In this document: one piece after another, positions 1-10,900 of the stretch
Layout: every line of letters starts with the position of its first letter
How positions within the stretch are numbered: position 1 is the stretch's first letter
Origin: Bacteroidota bacterium
GTDB lineage: Bacteria; Bacteroidota; Bacteroidia; Palsa-965
NCBI GenBank assembly: GCA_013289095.1
Contig: JABDAO010000013.1
Location: 1-43,628 of the forward strand
Length of the DNA stretch: 43,628 nucleotides
Reading direction: 5' to 3'
Notes under the pieces: generated by a model
Told to the model about the DNA's origin: nothing
Seen by the model: the letters and a program-made list of their open reading frames with translations, nothing else
Databases searched by the model: none
Program-made: the position numbers and the translations under genes

Positions 1-1590
1 TTTAATGATGAATTTGATGGTACAACCCTTGACAGGACAAAATGGGATACATACTCTTGTACCGTCTGCCCTGATGTCGGCAGTGGCATTTATATGGATG
101 CCAATGAAGTTGAGAGTGAAGGCACGCTTAAGCTTATAGCCAGAGCGGATAATCCTGTTTGCGGTTCTACAACGAGGCCTTATAGTTTTGGAATGATCAG
201 GGCTAACTGGAGTTATTCCTTTCAGTATGGCTTGTTTGTGGAAAGGGCCAAAATGCCATCTAATCCAGGTTTTTTTCCTACTTTTTGGTCAACAGGGGGC
301 CAAAATGGAAGTGGGTCAGAGATTGATGTTTTTGAATATGGAACTTGTTCCCCTGGTATTTTGGCAGAAACGCTGCATCGTCAATATGACTTTAACGGAG
401 ATGTGGGCCAAGACCAGACAAAGACGCAGACAAATATGAATCTGTCTTCAAATTTTCATCTTTACTCAGCCGCATGGGATCCATACAGAATTGTTTATTA
501 TATTGATGGGATAGAGGTGAAAACAGTATGGAGGATGAGAGACGCTTACACCCAAGCCGTGATAGGTGGCTGCTCAGATCTTCCTACATTGCTTTATACT
601 GACTATAATCTATTTCCTCAAGATCCGAATGATGACCAGAATCTTGAATCGGAATGCAAAATAGCCGGATTTCTGAATAACAATAAAGGCCCAACCGTTT
701 CTCAGGATCAGTTAGAAATCGATTATATCCGTCTGTATCAATACACTCCTCAACCTGGATTCAGGGATCTATGCGCTCCCAATAGTAACATTTCAGGTGT
801 GAATGATATTTGTAATCTCAATTCTGTGACCTATCAATTTGTAGGCGCCGAAGATGGAAATCCAGTATGGACTTGTTCCTCTAACCTTACCATCCTTTCC
901 AGTACGGCAACAACTGTTACTGTTCATGCGAATTCACTTAATTCTGCTCCAGCCTGGGTACAAGCCAACTTTACCGGTCTAAATAAAGTTTGTTCCACCC
1001 TTATGTATGTTGAAAACATCTGGATTGGCCCTCCGCTCACCCCTGTAGTTACTTCAGCCCCTGTATCGCCTTTAATTATCGGGAATTATACATCCTGCAC
1101 GATCTCTGCCAATGATCCGAATGCTACTTATTCATGGAGCGCTGGATCAGAAGTAGGTTTAACCCCTTCGGGTTTGAGTTGTTCCATTTCTGGTCAGCAT
1201 GTGGGAACCACTGTTGTGTCTGTCACTCCATCCAATACTTGTGGAACAGTTCAAGCTTGCACTGCTCTGATACATGTGGTTACCAGTACAGGTGGAACAA
1301 TTGGAGTGTTCACTGGAAAAACGATGCTCGATAAAGCAGGGACGGATAGCCTCAACAGCCCTGTCATATTTCCAAATCCTGCCAATAATCAGGTCAATAT
1401 TCTATTAAATGCTTCCGAGCCTTTTACCATTACACTGAATGATATCCTGGGTAAAAAGATCACACCACTCCTCCAAAGGTCTGACCAGCAGGTAACATTA
1501 GATGTGAGCAACCTGCCGAATGGGCTTTATTTTTTAATGATCGACAACGGTGCCATTTTCCAACAAAAATTTATTGTACAACACCAGTGA
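1..1590 (+). CDS. GH16 family glucanase with T9SS sorting domain (5' end missing)
   Basis: The reading frame is open from base 1, so the gene starts upstream of the window. The visible N-terminus (DEFDGTTLDRTKW) is the usual opening of a glycoside hydrolase family 16 jelly-roll domain. The catalytic signature E-I-D-V-F-E lies at 319-336: the first Glu is the expected nucleophile and the last the acid/base. The family cleaves beta-1,3/1,4-glucans such as laminarin. The catalytic domain ends near base 770. It is followed by two Cys-containing Ig/PKD-like segments (about 780-1300) and a C-terminal T9SS type A sorting domain (about 1360-1587, with FPNPANN at its start and GLYFLMI near its end). 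The product is therefore expected to be exported by the Por/T9SS system and released or anchored at the surface. Substrate specificity cannot be read from sequence alone. It stops with TGA at 1588-1590. Confidence 0.88.
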   Translation, partial: FNDEFDGTTLDRTKWDTYSCTVCPDVGSGIYMDANEVESEGTLKLIARADNPVCGSTTRPYSFGMIRANWSYSFQYGLFVERAKMPSNPGFFPTFWSTGGQNGSGSEIDVFEYGTCSPGILAETLHRQYDFNGDVGQDQTKTQTNMNLSSNFHLYSAAWDPYRIVYYIDGIEVKTVWRMRDAYTQAVIGGCSDLPTLLYTDYNLFPQDPNDDQNLESECKIAGFLNNNKGPTVSQDQLEIDYIRLYQYTPQPGFRDLCAPNSNISGVNDICNLNSVTYQFVGAEDGNPVWTCSSNLTILSSTATTVTVHANSLNSAPAWVQANFTGLNKVCSTLMYVENIWIGPPLTPVVTSAPVSPLIIGNYTSCTISANDPNATYSWSAGSEVGLTPSGLSCSISGQHVGTTVVSVTPSNTCGTVQACTALIHVVTSTGGTIGVFTGKTMLDKAGTDSLNSPVIFPNPANNQVNILLNASEPFTITLNDILGKKITPLLQRSDQQVTLDVSNLPNGLYFLMIDNGAIFQQKFIVQHQ

Positions 1591-1711
1591 CATTCGCGGT
1601 AAAATGTGATGTTATTTTTCGGATAACCAAACCCAGATCTGAATATCCGGGCCAATGATTTGACTTACCATTTTACAATCCAACTAATACCTCAGACCCT
1701 GCAACAGTACG

Positions 1712-3145
1712 ATGTTTGAAGCAATCACTTATCCTTCTGCACTACTTTCCTTTATTTTATCCTTTCTCCTCTTTAAGCGGGAGCAGACTGGGGCCGCTCT
1801 TCTCTGCATCTTGTTAGGCGGATTATTGCTCCGGATTGGAATTTCAGCTGACCCCTACCTGCATGATTGGGATGAAAGATACCATGCACTGGTTGCAAAA
1901 AACATGCTCCGTCACCCGTTTCTCCCTACACTTTATGAAACCCCGCTACTTTCTTTTGATTACAAAAGCTGGACGGGAAATCATGTCTGACTTCATAAAC
2001 AACCTGTAGCATTATGGGGAATTGCGCTAGGTCTTAAACTATTTGGCGTGAATGAATTTGGATTGCGTTTTCCATCTGTATTACTTTCTACGCTGGCTAT
2101 CTATTTGACATACCGAATAAGTAAAAACCTGTTCAATTCAGAAAAGATCGCTTTACTTGCAGCCTTTTTTCATGCAGTGAATGGATTAATCCTTGAGGTT
2201 ACCGGAGGAAGGGTATCTACCGATCATGTGGACCTGTTTTTTCTGTTTTTTGTTGAGCTGGGAGTCTTTTTTGCAACTCAGTACCTGCATCGAACAACAA
2301 TCTTGAACTGTGTTTTTATTGGATTAAGCATCGGCATCGCCGTCCTGTGCAAGTGGCTGACTGCATTGATTGTCATTCCTGTCTGGCTCATACTTGCTTT
2401 CAATCCGATTCGTTACCGGTTACTTTTTCTTCATCTTATCACCGTTTTGTTCACGGCAACGGTAGTTTTTCTTCCCTGGCATCTGTATGTTTTTTATAAA
2501 TTTCCCTTAGAAGCAAAATGGGAATCCAGTTTATACACGAGACATTTGACCGAAGTTATTGAAGGAAGAACAGGGCCTTGGTATTATTTTTTGAATTCAG
2601 CCATGTCCTCCTTCAACGAATTACTATTCATCATCTTTGGCTGGTGGATCTATTCGCTCTGCTGCAAAAAATACGACGTACGCCTTCTGGCTCTCTGGAT
2701 CTGGTTCATGATACCGCTACTCTTTTTCTCCTTCGCCAAAACAAAAATGCAGGGATATCTCCTCTTTACAGGACCTGCCATATTCATTCTCGTCGCCCAC
2801 TTTAGTTCAACGATTTCGGCGTACAACACAACAACCAAACCAAGGAGATGGCTGATAAACGGAATGGTGTTCCTCACTGTGTTATTGCCGATAAGATATT
2901 GCATTGAAAGACTCAAACCATTTCAGGGTGTTGATCAAAGGAAGGTTGATGCCACATGGAGGATAAAGAAGTTGAATGACGGAACAATCCCTGGCAATAC
3001 AGTGGTATTCAATAATCCCAACTACATTGAAACGATGTTCTATACCAGCTTTATTTCCTACGAATGGATGCCGAGCAAAGCGGAGGAAACTTTTCTACAA
3101 GAAAAGGGTTATCGAATCTATATACTGCCTGATCTGAAAAAGTAA
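1712..3145 (+). pseudogene. GT39 (ArnT/PMT-like) membrane glycosyltransferase, interrupted by an in-frame TGA
   Basis: Two open segments (1712-1990 and 1991-3145) lie in the same frame, separated only by TGA at 1988-1990. Read through, they give one 477-codon polytopic membrane protein of the GT-C fold. It has N-terminal hydrophobic helices, the acidic loop motif HDWDERYHALVAKNM typical of dolichyl/undecaprenyl-phosphate sugar transferases, and then NHV-stop-LHKQPVALW. In family members that position reads N-x-W-L-H-K-x-P, so the stop replaces a conserved Trp (TGG to TGA). Many further transmembrane helices follow, then a short soluble C-terminus. The family moves sugars from a lipid carrier to protein, lipid A or other acceptors. 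The rest of the frame is intact, so this is a recent nonsense mutation or a base-call error. TGA ends other genes here, so recoding is unlikely. Confidence 0.8.
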
Positions 3146-3221
3146 GCGGAGCTGCCATATTTGAGAATAAAAACCGCCTCAGGCGTTAAACCCCTGGTTG
3201 ACATCCCGACATGAACTGCTG

Positions 3222-3238
3222 AAGGCTTTAAGAGCCTT
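3222..3238 (+). terminator. Weak hairpin downstream of the GT39 gene
   Basis: AAGGCT and AGCCTT form a 6-bp stem with the 5-nt loop TTAAG, 77 bases after the stop codon. No T-tract follows, so termination here is doubtful. Apart from this and the promoter near 3330, I see nothing else in the 245-bp gap at 3146-3390. Confidence 0.2.
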
Positions 3239-3326
3239 GCAAAATTCATTACAGCTAATTGATATAGAGCATCTTCCGACACCCGATTCATTCGTCTAAA
3301 TGTTCAAAAGATGGACCTCCCGGGGC

Positions 3327-3356
3327 TTGCCTGCAGCCAAAAATAGCCTAACTTCG
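3327..3356 (+). promoter_or_regulatory. Bacteroidota-type promoter for the SprB-repeat gene
   Basis: TTG at 3327-3329, a spacer of exactly 19 bases, and TAACTTCG at 3349-3356 match the Bacteroidota sigma-A pattern TTG-N19-TAnnTTTG with one mismatch. The box lies 35 bases before the ATG at 3391, which gives a short leader. Confidence 0.6.
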
Positions 3357-3390
3357 CCGCACTATTTACCCATCAAAGCAAAATCACTTC

Positions 3391-6300
3391 ATGAAGCAAA
3401 AAATCTACCAGATCCTACTGGCTGCACTTGTCATTTTTAGTTCCGCCACACTACACGCACAACTTACTGTAACCAACCTCTCCCAGCTTAACTGCAATTG
3501 TTTTGGCGCCAGCACCGGAGGCATCATGGTATCTGTAACGGGAGGCGTTGGGCCACTTACCTATTCCTGGAACCCGGCGCCGGGCGCAGGACAAGGTACG
3601 TTTCATGCCTCTGGCCTCACGGCTGGCACCTATGATGTGATGGTAACCGATAGTATGGGCCATAACGGATCGCTCTTTGCTTCCATTACCCAACCCACCG
3701 CCATTTCGCTCTCTCCCAGCTCAACTTCTGCGGCTTGCGGTTCCAGCAATGGAAGTGCATCTGTTTCTCCCACCGGAGGCACAGGCGCATTTTCATATTC
3801 CTGGACGCCCGGAGCAAATCTTACAGCGGTATACTCATTTCTCTCAGCAGGCATCTACACCTGTTATGCTAAAGATGCCAATGGCTGTCCGAGTAATTTA
3901 TCGATAAGCGTTACAAACCCCAATGCCCCTGTTATAAGTACAAGCACGCTTCCGGTAAGTTGTTTCGGCACAACTACCGGCAGTGCATCGGTTAGTGTAA
4001 CAACGGGCACTGCCCCGTTTACCTATTCCTGGAGCCCGGGTGGCTCAACTACTGCTACCGACAATGCACTTCCGGCCGGCGCCTATCAGGTTACGGTTAC
4101 TGACCAATTGGGTTGTAAAGCGGTTGCTCCGGCCATCGTTACAGGGCCTGCCGCAGCGCTTGTGGCTACAGTCTCTGCAACAGGTGTGCTTTGCACCGGC
4201 CAGGCAAACGGAACGGCAACCGTTGCTGCCAACGGAGGCTTAAAACCCTATAGCTATTCCTGGTCTATTGCCGGAGGCTCAACAACAGCCGGAGTGACCA
4301 GTCTGGCACCAGGGGCTTATACATGCATGGTTACCGATGGAAACGGGTGTACCGCCTCTGCAACGGGCAGTGTTACCCAACCCGCCGCTCCACTTACTTC
4401 TTCTGCAACAAGTACCAATGTGCTTTGTTTTTATGAGTCAGACGGAACGGCCAAGGTTACTCCTGCCGGCGGAACACCTCCCTATCAGTATATGTGGAGC
4501 CCCACTCAACTCTTCACCGCTTCGGTAACAGGGCTTCCAGCCGGGAATTACAGCTGCACCGTGACAGATACCAACGGATGTTCAACCATACAAACCGTAA
4601 GCATCACCCAGCCATCTCCCCTTACGGTAAACACAACGGCAAAGAGCGTAACCTGTTTCGAAGGAAGCAACGGAGCCGCTTCTGCCCAGGTTACCGGAGG
4701 CGTGTTGCCTTATACGTATTCCTGGAGCATGTCGGCTGCCTCCATCAACGGCAACGGATCGGGCCCACGTGTGCTCCGTCAAATCCTCACACCTACCGAT
4801 ACGATCAGCAATTTGGTCTCTAATTATTATGTGTGTTATGTCACCGATTCAAATGGTTGTACTTATAGCACAGGGGCCAACATACAGCAACCCAGCCAAC
4901 CGGTCGATTCGCTTCATATCAAACAGGCTGCCTGCGGATCCAGCAACGGGGCCATCAGCGCTTACAATGTACTTCCTTATACCTATTCCTGGAGCACGGG
5001 CGCAGGTAATGTTACCTCGATCAGCAACCTGCATGCAGGCCTTTACGTGGTCACCATCACCAATCCGAACGGATGTGTGCTTACAAACAATGTTACCGTT
5101 GCCGATACCATGGGGCCTCTGCTCAATAACAATTTCACGAATGTAAACTGTTTCGGCGCTTTAACAGGCACAGCTTCTGTAACTGTTAACGGAGGCACTG
5201 CGCCCTATACCTACTCCTGGAGTCCGGGCATCGGAATAACGCCTACCATCACCAATCTGGCTGCCGGCAATTATACGGCAACGGTTTCTGATGCAAATGG
5301 TTGTCAGGCCTATTCAGCAGTAACAATCATCCAACCCGCAACAGCCCTGATCGTACCGGTTACAGTCACCAATGTAACTTGTAACGGAGAAGCCAATGGT
5401 TCGGCCACCGTTAATGCCTCCGGCGGCACCGGGCTATATACTTATTCCTGGACAGCAGGCTCTAACACCTCGTCTGTGCCTGCCGTAGGGGCCAGCACCT
5501 ATACGTGTATCGTAATGGATGGCAACGGATGTACAGATACCGCCAAGGCAGTAGTCGCGCAGCCAGGCATACTCAGCATCAATGCAACAGCAACCAACGT
5601 TACCTGTTACGGGTTAACCAATGGGATCATCCATACAAACACCAGCGGCGGCAATCCTCCGTATTCCTACACCTGGCCCCTTAATGCCTCAACTGCCGAT
5701 TCATTGGCCTTGCTCGCGCCCGGCACTTATGATGTGTTTGTGACAGACAATCTGGGTTGCAGTTCTACCCAACAGGTTTCAATCACACAGCCTGCTTCAG
5801 CGCTTACATCTACTTCTTCGTTCGTTAATGTGAAATGCAACGGAGCACAAACAGGCTCGGCAAGCGTTACTGCCGCAGGCGGAACAGGGGCGTATGCTTA
5901 TTCCTGGAGCAATGGCGGTACGAGTGCAACAATCATTCATCTTGTGCCTGGTACTTATACCTGCTCCATCTCCGATGCAAATAGTTGTACTTCCTCTCAG
6001 TTTATTTCTATCAGCCAACCGCTTGCACTCCAGCCTGTGCTTACCTCTGTGCCTTCAACCTGTTTTGCGGGCTGTAATGGAACATGCACGATCAGCACTA
6101 CGGGTGGAAGCCCCGTATATACCTACTCCTGGAGCCCGGTCAGTTCATCAAGCAGCACTATTGCCGGGTTGTGTGCAAACACTTATTCCTGCTGGGTAAC
6201 CGATGCATCGGGTTGCCGGGACAGCGTACATGTTGCGCTTGTTGATCCTGCAAAACTTACCGTTTCTATGAGCAGTTCATCGAGCGCCTGTTCGACTTCC

Positions 6301-7668
6301 TGTAATGGCACGGCAAGCAGCACCGTAAGCGGTGGCACCGGAACATACCAGTATGCGTGGACAGGCAGTTCACAAACCACTCCTTCGATCACCGCCCTGT
6401 GTGCAGGTCAATACACACTCACCGTTACCGATGCAAATGTGTGTCAGGCGGTTGACAGCGTGATCGTAACTGCTCCCCCACCCCTGGTGATAAATCTTAC
6501 CGGGGTGAATGCAACCTGTAGCGGTTGCGACGGTTCTGAAACAGCTGCTGTTTCGGGAGGCGCCGGGGCCTATAGCTATTCCTGGGGCGCCCTTCCTTTC
6601 GTGACTGCTACTGCTACTGCACTTTGCGGCGGCACTTATACCTGCATTGTAACCGATGGAAATGCATGTACACAAACAGCTACATCAACGCTAACACAAA
6701 GCGCTTCGCCCCATATTACCGGAACAGTCATCGCAACTTCGTCGGGAGCGGTTTCACAGGGATGGGCTTATCTGGTCTTGTATGACACCATCCTGAAACG
6801 TCAGCAAGTGGTAGACAGTGTGACGATCAGCGCAGGCCGCTATACATTTACCAATTCTGTCGGGCATACCTTCCTGGTCTATGCAGTACCCGACACAACC
6901 ATCTACCCTGGCACAATGAAAACCTATGCCGGTCATGCTTTCCAGTGGGACAGCGCCCAGGTGTTCAACGCACCTTGCGGAACGGCCGACACGGCAAACA
7001 TTACCGTCTTCCAGCTCGCCCCTATGGGCGGCTCTGGTGTGATGTCGGGAACGATCCAAAAAGATTCGGGCTTTGTGGCCCGTGTTATTCCCGGATACCC
7101 AAGCGTATTGTTGGATGGAGACCCGGTACCGGGCCTCGATGTAAACCTCGAACAGCACCCGGGTACTATCATTGCACACCAGAATACCAACAGCGCCGGG
7201 GCCTATAGTTTCACTAATATTCCTGTCGGCACGTTCGAGGTATTGGTTGATATACCCGGTCTTGGCATGGTTTCGCAATATGTACGAACGGTAACGAGCA
7301 ATCAGGTGTTTACAAACCTGAACTATATGGTAGATTCTACCCATATATTCCCCGATACGGTATTGGTTACTGCCATCAAACCTGTTCCGCTTGCGCCCCA
7401 TTTTGCGAACAGCCTTTCGGTATCGCCAAACCCGTTCAAGGACCAGTTAAACATCCGATACACACTTGCCACAGCCTCAGATGTAGTGGTGGAAATCTAC
7501 AACGTATTGGGCGAAAAAGTGGCCCTCCTTGCTTCCGGACATCAGGATGAAGGATTACACACCTATCAAATCACTGCCTCCGAATTTAGCCTCGACGAGG
7601 GCGTATATATGGTGAGGCTCGTGATGGGCGGCACTACATACACCAACCGCATTGTCAGTATCAGGTAA
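3391..7668 (+). CDS. SprB-repeat surface protein with T9SS sorting domain (1425 aa)
   Basis: A signal peptide (residues 1-24, ending LHAQ) precedes about 14 SprB-type repeats of 70-90 aa, covering roughly residues 28-1110. Each repeat runs Cys...NGxAxVxxxGGxxPYxYSWS...LxAGxYxCxVTDxNGC...ITQP. Repeat 6 carries a short insertion near residues 445-470, and repeat 7 lacks its GG turn. After the array come a mixed beta region and a CNA-B/carboxypeptidase-regulatory-like domain (about residues 1200-1310, NSAGAYSFTNIPVGTFEV). A T9SS type A sorting domain ends the protein (about 1345-1425, VSPNPFKDQLNIRYT and EGVYMVRL). SprB of Flavobacterium johnsoniae is a mobile gliding adhesin with this repeat family. 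This protein is far smaller than SprB, so a general surface adhesin or matrix protein is the safer call. It has its own promoter and a strong terminator. Confidence 0.9.
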   Translation: MKQKIYQILLAALVIFSSATLHAQLTVTNLSQLNCNCFGASTGGIMVSVTGGVGPLTYSWNPAPGAGQGTFHASGLTAGTYDVMVTDSMGHNGSLFASITQPTAISLSPSSTSAACGSSNGSASVSPTGGTGAFSYSWTPGANLTAVYSFLSAGIYTCYAKDANGCPSNLSISVTNPNAPVISTSTLPVSCFGTTTGSASVSVTTGTAPFTYSWSPGGSTTATDNALPAGAYQVTVTDQLGCKAVAPAIVTGPAAALVATVSATGVLCTGQANGTATVAANGGLKPYSYSWSIAGGSTTAGVTSLAPGAYTCMVTDGNGCTASATGSVTQPAAPLTSSATSTNVLCFYESDGTAKVTPAGGTPPYQYMWSPTQLFTASVTGLPAGNYSCTVTDTNGCSTIQTVSITQPSPLTVNTTAKSVTCFEGSNGAASAQVTGGVLPYTYSWSMSAASINGNGSGPRVLRQILTPTDTISNLVSNYYVCYVTDSNGCTYSTGANIQQPSQPVDSLHIKQAACGSSNGAISAYNVLPYTYSWSTGAGNVTSISNLHAGLYVVTITNPNGCVLTNNVTVADTMGPLLNNNFTNVNCFGALTGTASVTVNGGTAPYTYSWSPGIGITPTITNLAAGNYTATVSDANGCQAYSAVTIIQPATALIVPVTVTNVTCNGEANGSATVNASGGTGLYTYSWTAGSNTSSVPAVGASTYTCIVMDGNGCTDTAKAVVAQPGILSINATATNVTCYGLTNGIIHTNTSGGNPPYSYTWPLNASTADSLALLAPGTYDVFVTDNLGCSSTQQVSITQPASALTSTSSFVNVKCNGAQTGSASVTAAGGTGAYAYSWSNGGTSATIIHLVPGTYTCSISDANSCTSSQFISISQPLALQPVLTSVPSTCFAGCNGTCTISTTGGSPVYTYSWSPVSSSSSTIAGLCANTYSCWVTDASGCRDSVHVALVDPAKLTVSMSSSSSACSTSCNGTASSTVSGGTGTYQYAWTGSSQTTPSITALCAGQYTLTVTDANVCQAVDSVIVTAPPPLVINLTGVNATCSGCDGSETAAVSGGAGAYSYSWGALPFVTATATALCGGTYTCIVTDGNACTQTATSTLTQSASPHITGTVIATSSGAVSQGWAYLVLYDTILKRQQVVDSVTISAGRYTFTNSVGHTFLVYAVPDTTIYPGTMKTYAGHAFQWDSAQVFNAPCGTADTANITVFQLAPMGGSGVMSGTIQKDSGFVARVIPGYPSVLLDGDPVPGLDVNLEQHPGTIIAHQNTNSAGAYSFTNIPVGTFEVLVDIPGLGMVSQYVRTVTSNQVFTNLNYMVDSTHIFPDTVLVTAIKPVPLAPHFANSLSVSPNPFKDQLNIRYTLATASDVVVEIYNVLGEKVALLASGHQDEGLHTYQITASEFSLDEGVYMVRLVMGGTTYTNRIVSIR

Positions 7669-7700
7669 AAACAACCTCTTGCTTTTCGCATGCATACCCC

Positions 7701-7740
7701 AAGCCCCTTCTGTTTATTCAGAAGGGGCTTTCTCTTTTTA
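7701..7740 (+). terminator. Rho-independent terminator of the SprB-repeat gene
   Basis: A perfect 12-bp stem (AAGCCCCTTCTG at 7701-7712 and its complement at 7719-7730) has a 6-nt loop (TTTATT). It is followed by a T-rich run, TCTCTTTTT. It lies 32 bases past the stop codon at 7668. Confidence 0.9.
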
Positions 7741-7854
7741 TTCCCCGTTAAAAATGGAATATCAGGCCGGAGTTTGAATGTCTTTTGTTTAAGGATATTT
7801 CAGATATCTTAATAAGTAATACCCTTTCAGGCGTAGGTCTTCCCGAAAATGGCT

Positions 7855-7862
7855 TATATTTG
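7855..7862 (+). promoter_or_regulatory. -7 box of the PKD/SprB gene promoter
   Basis: TATATTTG is a perfect TAnnTTTG box, 47 bases before the ATG at 7910. I see no TTG at the ideal 19-base distance upstream, so only the -7 element is supported. Confidence 0.5.
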
Positions 7863-7909
7863 AATACAATTACAAACGGGGATCCAACAACCTCCTTACA
7901 CACTGAACA

Positions 7910-10900
7910 ATGAAAAATAAATACTTCGCGCTATTCCTATTTATAGGAGTCCTGCTGGTTTCGGCCAATATCAAGGCACAGGTAACTGTCAATTCAAATG
8001 TCACCGGTGGTTGCCGGCCTCTGGATGTGTTCTTCACAGCCGGCGTACCGACAAACGCCACCACCTTTGTGTGGAGCTATGGCGACGGTACACCAAACGG
8101 AACAGCGATAAACCCCAATCACGTATATGCCCTTCCCGGACAATACCTCGCCGAGCTGCAGGCTTACGATGCCAATTCAAATTTCCTGGGCAACAACTTT
8201 GCCTACATCACGGTAAACGGGTTCGGCGATTCGCTCAACTCCAGCGCCACTTCTTTCTGCCCCGGCGATAATTACAGCGCTTGTCTTCAGATCTGGGGCG
8301 TAACCCCGAATATCATTACCTGGAATTTCGGCGACGGGTATTCCACCATGAACGATTATACCTGTAGCCCGTCGCACGTTTATACTACTCCCGGCACCTA
8401 TACCGTAAAATGCGCAGCCAACTCCGTTTGCGGAACAGATACCGCCTACGCCGTGCTGCATGTATCATCTACAGCCGGTTTCAACCATCCTCCCCAGTTT
8501 TATGTGCAAAGCGACAGTGTCTGCCCCGGCGATCAGGCCGTGTTCGAGACCGATTGGAATTACCAGAACTTTTCTCTCAACTTTGGCGATGGCACCATCA
8601 TCACCCAGACCCCAAACCCAAATGGCAATAACAATACCCGGTTTATGCATACCTATGCAACCCCGGGCAACTATCCGGCAAACATCACCTATTTCAATTC
8701 CTGCGGAAATTCGATTGTAGAACGTGATACCATTCATGTGGTAAATCACCTGCAAGTGGAAGGAACAATTACATTCGAGATCAATTACGGACAGCATTAC
8801 GATACCGCCTGCATCAACTCCACCGTTCAATTTTATCCCGATCAGAACGGCTTTCACACCTATAGCTGGAATTTCGGCGGTGGGTTGACCGACACCTCTA
8901 CCCAAGTATCGCCAACCAAAAAGTATGCAGCGCTCGGAAAATTCCCCGTCACCCTTACCATCACCAACGGATGCGGGAACACCAAGTCGGTGGTTGATAC
9001 CGCAAAGATTGTAAACACCCTGCCTTTCGGAGGACTTACGTCTACGATCAGCCCTACCAGCATTTGTCCCGGTCAGGCTATTGTCTATTCAGCCTACGCC
9101 AACAACAGCAACGGCAACGACCCAAGCATTTCTTTTACCTGGTCGTTTGGTGACGGCAACTCTTCGCCCGGCAGCCAGGGTTCATACCTCATGCCCAATG
9201 CCGGGACCTATACCGTAAAATGTGTAGGGCAAAACGGTTGCGGAACAAAAGATTCCTCTTCACAAGTCATTACCGTTACCACCGGATTGACCCCGGTGAA
9301 GACTGATTACCATTATGAATGTACCGGGTCAAGCCGTCCGGCATGTCCTACCGATTCGCTTGTCTTTATCTTTGCCCCCGCAGGAACCGGCACTGTTCAC
9401 TGGGATTTTGGCGATGCCACCAACGCCAATGCCACTCAGACCCTGGTCTACAACAATACCACCTACCTGTTTGTAAAACATGCTTACCAGGCCAACGGAC
9501 ATTACATAGCAACGGTTACCTATACAAACCCCTGCGGAAATTCGTTCTCAGATACTACCGGTCTGTTCATAGCCCCACACGTGAGTAATTTCGGAAACGG
9601 AAATGGCAATATTTTACTGTACGACAACACCGTCTATCCCTGTCAGGGAACCCCCATTCCCTTCTATGCACTCCAGGGTTCTACCTATGTCTGGAACTTT
9701 GGCGATGGAACCGGAACCCTCGTTACGCATTCAACCCTTGCCCCTGTTTACCACGCATTTCAAAATGCCGGGAAATACCTGGTTACCGTAAGAGCCTACA
9801 ATGCCTGCGGAAACTCTGCGGTTGATTCTACTACCGTTAATATCCCGAATTCATCCATCAAGATAACCACCAACTCGGTGAATTCGCAATGTCTGAAAGC
9901 CGATGGCAAGGCCATTGCCGTAGCAAGCGGAGGCACGGCCCCCTATAAATACCAATGGTCTAACGGACAGTCTACCTTTATTGACGACTCCATCCCTGCC
10001 GGCATCTATGTCATCAACATAACCGATAAAAACGGATGCAGCAATTTCAACATCGCAACCGTGAGTGATGCACAGGCGCCTACCATTACCGTGAGTACGG
10101 TGGTAGATGTTTCGTGTTACGGTGGCAATAACGGAGCCATTGCCCTGAACCTCATCGGCAGCTCTTCGCCCTATACCTATCATTGGTCTACAGGCGCCAC
10201 CTCTCAAGACATCAACAACCAGGTTGCTGGCCCGAAAGAAATTACCGTTACCGATGCCAACGGTTGTATAGCCACCAAGAGCGTAAACATCGGGCAATCG
10301 CCCCCGGTCGATGTATCGATTGTGGTACAAAGCGCCACCTGTGGTGTTGCCAATGGTTCGGCCACAGCTGCCGTGAGCGGAACAACCGGCCCATATAACT
10401 ACAACTGGTCTAACAATGCCACCACAGCCTTCAATACGGGTCTTACCCCAGGCAACTACTCCGTAACCGTTGTCGACAACAACGGCTGTTTGTTTTATGA
10501 TGCCGCTACGGTGAGTAACGTAGGCGGGCCTGTTATTTATGAGGATTCTACAACCGGTACGGGTTGCGGCAATGCCCTGGTCAAGATCTATACACATGCT
10601 GCAGGTGGCACTTCTCCCTATACCTATTCCTGGTCTACCGGCGCTGCTACTCCGGTGCTCAGCAACGGAGGGGTAGGCAACTACATGCTTACGGTAACCG
10701 GTGGCAACGGATGCAAATCTGTTTCATCGTTCAACGTTACACACAATCTTCCGGCCGCCATTTCGCTTTGTATCCTCACCGTCGATTCGGCAACAAACAC
10801 CAACTTTGTGTTATGGCAAAACCCCGTCAGCTCAGAGATAGACCATTACAATATCTACCAGGAAAGTTCCCAGGCCGGTTTGTACTACCTGATTGATACG

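Noticed and set aside
1988-1990. TGA recoded as Trp or selenocysteine
   Set aside because: TGA ends several intact genes here (for example the GH16 gene and the NCBI-style core genes such as the sensor phosphatase), the family residue is Trp, and no selenocysteine insertion element is evident.
6754-7401. 215-aa open frame on the - strand
   Set aside because: It is antisense to the C-terminal part of the SprB-repeat protein, which has clear domain structure there.
9851-10597. 248-aa open frame on the - strand
   Set aside because: It is antisense to the PKD/SprB protein and arises from its repetitive codons; no signal or domain seen.
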